Shown: one piece after another, positions 58,287 through 64,000 of the stretch
Numbering within the stretch: the first letter of the stretch is position 1
How the letters are laid out: the number at the start of each line of letters is the position of its first letter
Origin: Earliella scabrosa
Lineage: Eukaryota; Basidiomycota; Agaricomycetes; Polyporales; Polyporaceae
NCBI GenBank assembly: GCA_022605405.1
Contig: JABYQQ010000009.1
Coordinates: forward strand, 186,001 to 250,000
DNA: 64,000 bases
Direction: 5' to 3'
Position numbers and translations under genes: made by a program
Notes under the pieces: generated by a model
Told to the model about the DNA's origin: nothing
The model's input: only the letters and a program-made list of their open reading frames with translations
Databases searched by the model: none

Positions 58287-59484
58287 ATGTCGGCGACACC
58301 TGAACGCGATGCCCAGCTCCTCGAAGTTGGGAAACAATGCTCAGCTCCCAGCTGCATGCTCGTCGATTTCCTACCATTCAAGTGTCAGCACTGCGCAGAA
58401 TCGTTCTGTGGTGAACACTTCCTTCCAATCGCGCATACATGCTCGAAGTACGATGCCGCAAAGCACGATCGCGTCGCCCCACCATGTAAGCGCATCCATG
58501 TGCTGTTCCTCGGACTCAAGTTGACAATGTCACAGGTCCCTTTTGCAACGTTCCTGTCGCCATTCCACCAGGTCAAGACCCGAACATACGTATGGAGCGA
58601 CACTTCAACACCGAGTGTTCTGTCATGACCGGGAGGAAGGCGAAGTCAGGGACACCGACTTGCGCGCGACCGAAGTGTGGAAAAGTGTTATTCTCTCCGA
58701 TACGATGCGACGTGAGTGATGCTCCTTTGCTCCTCTCAATCTCCATGTCACGAAACTCTATCCTCCACCCTGTAGTCATGCAAGCAACAGTTCTGCCCCC
58801 AACATCGCTTCCCTCAGGATCACACCTGTTCGGCAACTGGCACGGCATCTTCGAAGCAGTCATCTGCCACCACTGCATGGTCGAATGTCTCGAACCAGAC
58901 GAGCGCGGCATCCGCAGCGGCCATGGCCGCTGTGAAGCGCGCCGCTGCTACGGCGAACAAGCCATCGTCTAGTCGTCCACAGGCAACAGGCAAGCCGCAG
59001 ACTTCTGCGCCTGCCAAGCCCGTCGCGTCCTCCTCCAAGCCCAAGTCGAACCCCTTTTCTGCGACCGAACGGTGAGTTGCGCTCGTTTGGTTCCTGTTCA
59101 GTGGATCACTCACCGAGCTACAGACCTACCATCCTGCTCACCGTACCATCTGCGACATCTACCCCCTCTGACGACACGAATGACTCCAATGAACCGCCTG
59201 CCCGTTGCTCGCCTAAATCTACGACTCCATCTAACGCTTCTACGCTATCATTTGTTCCGCCACCAATCTTCGGCATGGCTTAATCGCACCACGGTCCATC
59301 CATCTGTATCGCTATCGACATGCTCATTGCACATGTATCATACCAACGTCCTAGACGTGCCAAGGCGGAGAGGGAGAGTAGGCGGAAGGCGATACAGGAG
59401 CGCGCTAAGAAGGGTTTACCCGTTACGGAGGAGGAGAAGGCTTTTCTGGCTGAGGGTGGAAAGGACGACTGTTTGATCATGTAA
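58287..59484 (+). CDS. AN1-type zinc finger protein, AIRAP/ZFAND2-like, with C-terminal CaaX
   Basis: Stress-type zinc finger protein. Family members link to the proteasome and Cdc48 at the ER. Firm exons are 58287-58485, 58536-58711 and 58776-59071; one starts at 59124. The first AN1 finger runs CSAPSC to CGEHFLPIAHTC. A CPFCNVPVAIPPG...H...C module follows. The second AN1 finger runs CARPKC to FCPQHRFPQDHTC. This AN1-C2H2-AN1 order is that of ZFAND2/AIRAP. Next come an Ala/Ser-rich linker and a final helix KAIQERAKKGLPVTEEEKAF ending DDCLIM, a CaaX box. The splice joining exon 59124 onward to the last exon is not resolved; candidate phase-0 acceptors are AAG or GAG near 59366-59372. The CaaX end is therefore likely, not certain. 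Confidence 0.78.
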
Positions 59485-60706
59485 GAGATACCTACCCTAC
59501 ATTTCTACGCTTAACCATTTGCCGGGATTACCGTTCTGCGCGACATCTTGAAGTCTTGTCCATGTGATCTCCAGAGTGCAACAGTCGAAGACACGCCCCA
59601 GGCGCTGTGTCCGTCAGAGGTATGATCTGCATGTTCGGTTCACCAACTGACTCCGAACCACAGCATTGCTGTTATGTAGCATTAAGCCACGGCAAGGGGA
59701 TCTACCCACAACTTCCATATAGCGCCAATCCTGAGACTACCGTTGAGTGCTTGTTTGTGTGGTACATCTGTGCTCGCAAATTGATCAACACCGGAAATAA
59801 GTATGGTGGGTCGACCGCCATGGACTTCGTATATTGCTGCCGAATCCGATCGGTGCGCTTCTCAAGCTTCAAGACTCCAACACCATGTGTACAAATGCTC
59901 CAGCAGCCCTTCGAACGCCTTCGACATCCTAAGCTTCGCCAACCGTGTTTTTGCAATATTAATATGACATCCGAACCTGTACCGAGCCCGGCGGCGGTGG
60001 GGACCCGAAAACACCGGCAGGAAGACTATCCGCCGAACTTGCCTTTGGACGCTCGAACAAGCTTTACCCGATGGCATGGCCGACAGCAAGAAGGTACACG
60101 GCTGGCAACCGCGCCTGCGCAACTGTGATTGGAGTCGGTCGTTCGCCTTCGTGAGACCACTCCTTTATGGCTCCTTGGAAGAGCTGCCTCTTGCCGTAAG
60201 TACTCTTAGAACCAAGATGTCGCCACAAGACTGATCAGATGTGTGGTTCCAGCACATGTCGATATTGAACTTCCGAGCGCCGTCGGGCTCGGGCTACCCC
60301 GCCTTCCAGTGTTGCTGTCGGTCAAGTCAATAGTGCGGCTGTCATCCTTTTGTCCGAAGCTTGCTGTGCAAAGCACGATGGCGCATTCGCATTTCCAGCC
60401 ACAGCTCAGCAAATTGCTCAACCCTCGGAACGGGTATGGTGGCTGCAATGCGGTCTTCCGAGGAGTGCCCTCGCTTAGCGTTAACGGACTCTGAGGCCAG
60501 TGCCTCCTGGAGTCACCAGAGCTAAGTTATGAATTTTTCTGCAACTCAGCATGGGGCCGGGCTTCTGAAGAATGGATGGCGCGTCAAGGCTCCTTCTCGA
60601 CCACCGGACCCAGGCATCGGAGAACGCTATGGGGTTACCCATGTGTGAAGGTCATATATAGCAGGGGCTTGTTCGGGAGACTGGTCGTGCGTTTACTCCG
60701 CGCGCG
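59485..60706. other. Unassigned 1.2-kb stretch
   Basis: No gene I can support. Two open frames of 80-170 codons on the plus strand have no known domain. A short stretch around 59778-59815 (AAATTGATCAAC...GTATGGTGG) has an imperfect second copy at 60409-60446. It may be decayed mobile or gene debris. Confidence 0.4.
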
Positions 60707-62835
60707 ATGGCTTCCCCAAGTGACTTCGAGCGAACAGCGCAGGCCTTGTCTGGAGATATACCAACCATTCAAGTCACCCTCTCTTGGGCTCTAGTGGGAC
60801 TGTTCATTGGACTACTGTACGTGTGATGAACGCTGCGCCTCCTGCGATGATGCTCACACTTTTTGGTAGTTTCTACGGGATCATACTATGCCAGACCTAT
60901 CAGTATTTCCGCACATATCCGAAGGACGCCCCCATCCTGAAAACGCTGGTCCGTGTTGGTTCATCTCTTCTGGCTGATTATTCCTCGCTAACGCAAACGC
61001 GTAGGTCGTGATTCTATTGTGAGATAGCCCTATATTGTATATGACGCCATTCTCATATCGCGACATCAGAGTCGCGGAAACAATCCACTCTGCTCTTGCC
61101 GTCCATTGGGCGTAAGTTGGGTATTAGCAAAGATTACACCGTGCTCACGATGTCCAGTTACTTCTACCTCATCGAAAATCACGGAAATCCTGAAGCGTAT
61201 ACGACACCTACAGTGTGAGTTTGCGAGTCATTCGTACATAGCAACGATGTTAAACGACATGTGCTCCAGATCGCTCGCTGTGAGCACGTCGCCCATTTCG
61301 CTGCGTTCGCACAACTTACCTCTAGATGCAGCTCCTACCGGTCACTGTGGCATGTTGTTTTGTTATCTCTATGACAATTGAGCGTCGACTGATGCGTCCG
61401 CTAGATTGTCATCATCGCAATATCTGAATTGTGCGTTTGTGCTGTTGTAGTCATCCACTTATCTCTGGACTCATCAGTCATCTTCAATCAGCTTCTATAT
61501 CCGTCGAGTGTACCTCAGTCAATACACTTCACTTACTTCTGCTATAGATCCCTCTGCTGACACCGTCTCCCTCCTCCAGTTTTATCTCGACCATACAAGT
61601 ACATTTTCGCTACAATTGCTGTTAGTGTCCGACTTAGTGGTTATGCTTTTGTTTGCTGTCTGACCGATGACATTTCCAGGGCTCCCTAGTGTTGGTTTCC
61701 ATAGGTATGTCGCTTATTTGTCACATATTCGGTACACATTCTCACTGGGCTTTGCATGGAAACATAGTATTCGGCGGTGGTAAGACATCCAGGGCACTCT
61801 TGACATCACTGCACTCCCTGACGAACTAATACCCAGTGCTTACAACTCAAATGTCAGCGCGAATTTCCAGAAGGATCCCTGTTAGTGACCAACTCAAGTT
61901 CTCTACTGCTACAGATTTGTTCATGGCAACTTCAAGCATTGGTTGCGCTACAAGGTGCGGGCGCAGAGCACACCCTACTTCGCTGTCTACTCACATTGGG
62001 GCTAGTGGCTCGTGTCCGCGGCGTATGGCCCTCCAGCTGCAGGAGACTCAATAGTCGCCATCGTCCTTGTAGCAGCACTACACAGGAGTCACACAGGCAT
62101 AAAGCGGTATATACGCCTCCAGTTGATGACGCTCTTTGAGAAGTCTTACATGTCATATTTTGCAGGACCGATGCTCTACTTAACAAATTGAAGATCTACG
62201 CTTTCAGTACAGGTGAGAAGTGTGTTCACTCTGACGTCGCCCGCAATGGCTGACCAGGGATGGCCAGGGCTAGCGGTGAGGTCAGTCTAAGCCCTTGTGA
62301 CCAGATAGCTGAGTTGTTCACGCTATCATCTTCGACAGCCTGTTGAGCATAACATGCCTGGTGATAGTGAGTCGACCGTGTGAGTTATGGTACAGGGCGC
62401 TGACGTGAGAGATAGGACCTACTGGATACAAACCTCATAATCATTCCGTTCAGCCTGACCGCTGCGAATGGTAAGAAACACACTCGATGGAAATTACTGA
62501 TACTGAGGGACTCGCACTGCACAGTATACGCTTTCTCGATGCTGGTGACGTGAGTTCTGTTCAGTGCCCGCGTAACATGACAATCATCCCTAATATCGCT
62601 TCATGATACCGACAGACTCGACATGCGCAAAGGGTTGAAAGACAACCTCGAATACAGTGACTTCCCCTCTGAGTGGCTCCATCTCAGTGCCTTGCAACGC
62701 CCCGAGCCGACCCAACTTGAAGACCATCAAGAACACCAACCAAGTGGTGCTCCTACTGCAAACGTACCCGCCCGCTCTGGTAGCCTGGAGGTGAAGTTCT
62801 CAAGCAATACAACAGATATCAGTGACATCGCATAG
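60707..62835 (+). CDS. DUF6534-type seven-helix membrane protein
   Basis: Member of a very large basidiomycete family of putative receptors or transporters; function unknown. It begins MASPSDFERTAQ and is chopped into about fifteen short exons. Family-like segments in order are VTLSWALVGLFIGLL, FYGIILCQTYQYFRTYPKDA, VAETIHSALAVHWAYFYLIE, SISFYIRRVYLILSRPYKYI, DSIVAIVLVAALHRSHTGIK (the marker segment), TDALLNKLKIYAFSTG, DLLDTNLIIIPFSLTAANVY and LDMRKGLKDNLEY, then a hydrophilic tail ending TDISDIA. The ends and the segments named have matching splice phases. The middle (61250-62000) is less certain: I could not fix every exon, and the family's third helix is only partly found. It could be intact or in early decay. 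Confidence 0.6.
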
Positions 62836-63171
62836 TTATACGAACGCATTTCCTCCCTGTCGCATTTTGTACAATAGCAACCACTTTCCCTTTCCCCATA
62901 GACCCGCATGGTTATGTTGCCAAATTGATCCCAGGGTTTGAGGCTGGACGTGGGCCACTGCTCGAGCGAGGCAAGGACCTCGGGAATCTTCGCCTCGGTG
63001 GTTGGTATGTGGCGGTGCCAGGCGTGTGGCGAGCGCCTGAGACTGCCTGAGAGCGCGTCCAGCCCTGTCCAGCCTCGCGCTGAGCGAAAGAGTGACGCAC
63101 ACTCAGGTCAACTCTCTGTCGACGATCTCCTGCACCGGCATCTCCACGCTCGCCCATCTCTGCTTGCTATC
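62836..63171. other. Intergenic region upstream of the PPWD1-like gene
   Basis: About 340 bp, no gene seen; both neighbours lie on the plus strand. Confidence 0.5.
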
Positions 63172-64000
63172 ATGTCTGACTCTGAGCACGATGTGTCTGT
63201 CTTGGGCAAACGGTCGAGGCACGGAGAAGATCCGGGTAGCGGGAAGGCCGAAGTTGAGGGTCATGACCCAATGGACGAGGACGACGATGACGATGACGTT
63301 GGGCCGATGCCAATGCCCTCGGGCTCTGGAGGCCATGTAGTTAAGAAGAAGAGGAAAGGTGTGCAAGGACGAAGTACGCGCGGTGAGCGTCCATGCTGAA
63401 CGGTCCATGCAGTCCTCCCCCACGAGAAGCTATACCTCGAGCACCTGCCGTGCGCCGACCGTTACTACAAGAGTTTCATGCATCGAGATGTGATCAACTT
63501 CAACGTCTTTACCAGGTGCGTTTATCACCTGTGTTTATGGGTGCGCGCTTTGCTTCGTCCTGACCGCTCTTGGACTTGTGTGTTATGTGATGCAGGACCG
63601 AGTTCCTGCTGACCACATCAGTAGACGGGCAAGTCAAGCTATGGAAGAAGCAGGAGCAAGGCATTGAATTCGTTAAGGTTTACCGAGCTCATCTGGCTCC
63701 TATAGTAGCCGTATCCGCGAGCGCGGACGGCCAACTGTTCGCCAGTGTGGCGGAGGACCAAACCGCGAAAGTCTTCGATGTCGTGAACTTCGGTGAGTGT
63801 CCTCCCTATGATATCGCCAATACCCCCGCTCGAGCTGGCGCTTCAGACATGATCAACATGCTCAAGCTGGGCTACACTCCGAATGCGTGTTGTTGGGTGC
63901 ATAGACGTGGACAAGCGATGGGAGTGCTGGCCATGTGCGTCTCCTCCCATTCTCCTGGTTCGAGCGCGTGCTGAAGTTACACGAAGATCAGAACGGGGTA
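63172..64000 (+). CDS. PPWD1-type WD40/cyclophilin, 5' part only
   Basis: Start of a WD-repeat protein that in this family ends in a peptidyl-prolyl isomerase domain and acts with the spliceosome. Exons 63172-63358, 63413-63515, 63596-63792 and 63847-about 63930 are in phase. The N-terminus is acidic (a DEDDDDDD run) then basic (KKKRKG), probably an NLS. VLPHEKLYLEHLPCADRYY, SFMHRDVINFNVF, TTSVDGQVKLWKKQEQGIEF, VYRAHLAPIVAVSASADG, ASVAEDQTAKVFDVVNFDMI and LGYTPNACCWVHRRGQA match PPWD1 closely through the first two WD repeats. The cyclophilin domain is outside the window, so its presence is inferred. Confidence 0.87.

Overview
The window is nuclear DNA of a filamentous basidiomycete, most likely an Agaricomycete close to the Polyporales. 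The evidence is indirect but consistent. Genes are dense, lie on both strands, and are cut by many 46-110 bp introns with GT...AG ends and CTAAC/CTGAC-type branch sites. Several families typical of or largely confined to mushrooms are present: a FunK1 kinase, DUF6535 and DUF6534 membrane proteins, a class II fungal heme peroxidase, a DUF2235 hydrolase and basidiomycete arrestin-fold proteins. There is no bacterial, viral or transposon gene that I can recognise.

Layout. 0-9 kb (all minus): a secreted GH30 glucanase cut by the window edge, two neighbouring arrestin-fold paralogs, and a mitochondrial family III CoA-transferase. 9-14 kb: a site-2 protease (plus) converging on a DUF2235 lipase-like protein (minus). 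14-26 kb: a region with local duplications, holding a dead copy of a small-molecule kinase (APH-like) gene, APC2 of the anaphase-promoting complex, an alpha/beta-hydrolase, sirtuin A, a probable sirtuin relic, the intact APH-like gene, and sirtuin B. 26-35 kb: an S28 serine peptidase, a MYND-finger protein, a class II peroxidase, NAD(P)HX epimerase and the start of ORC6. 36-49 kb: an F-box-like LRR protein, a FunK1 kinase, an EBP/EXPERA sterol isomerase-like protein, guanine deaminase, a BTB protein and MON1. 49-64 kb: a DUF6535 protein, the U-box ligase UFD2, mitochondrial ribosomal protein bL35, a histidine phosphatase, an AN1-finger AIRAP-like protein, a DUF6534 protein, and the first part of a PPWD1-type cyclophilin.

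The window is a mosaic of conserved housekeeping genes (APC2, ORC6, MON1, UFD2, bL35, PPWD1, NNRE) and fast-evolving accessory genes (peroxidase, GH30, FunK1, DUF6534/6535, APH-like). It is not a biosynthetic cluster or operon. Many neighbours are divergent pairs with 160-300 bp between start codons, which suggests shared promoters (CoA-transferase/S2P, APC2/esterase, MYND/peroxidase, EBP/guanine deaminase, UFD2/bL35).

Exon borders were derived by hand from splice signals, reading phase and family resemblance. For most genes the exon lengths sum to an exact number of codons. Where I could not resolve the structure, the entry says so. The points most worth following are a PCNA-binding-like motif in the histidine phosphatase, two consecutive conserved microexons in both sirtuins, a CaaX end on the AN1 protein, the APH/sirtuin duplication debris, and an atypical class II peroxidase.
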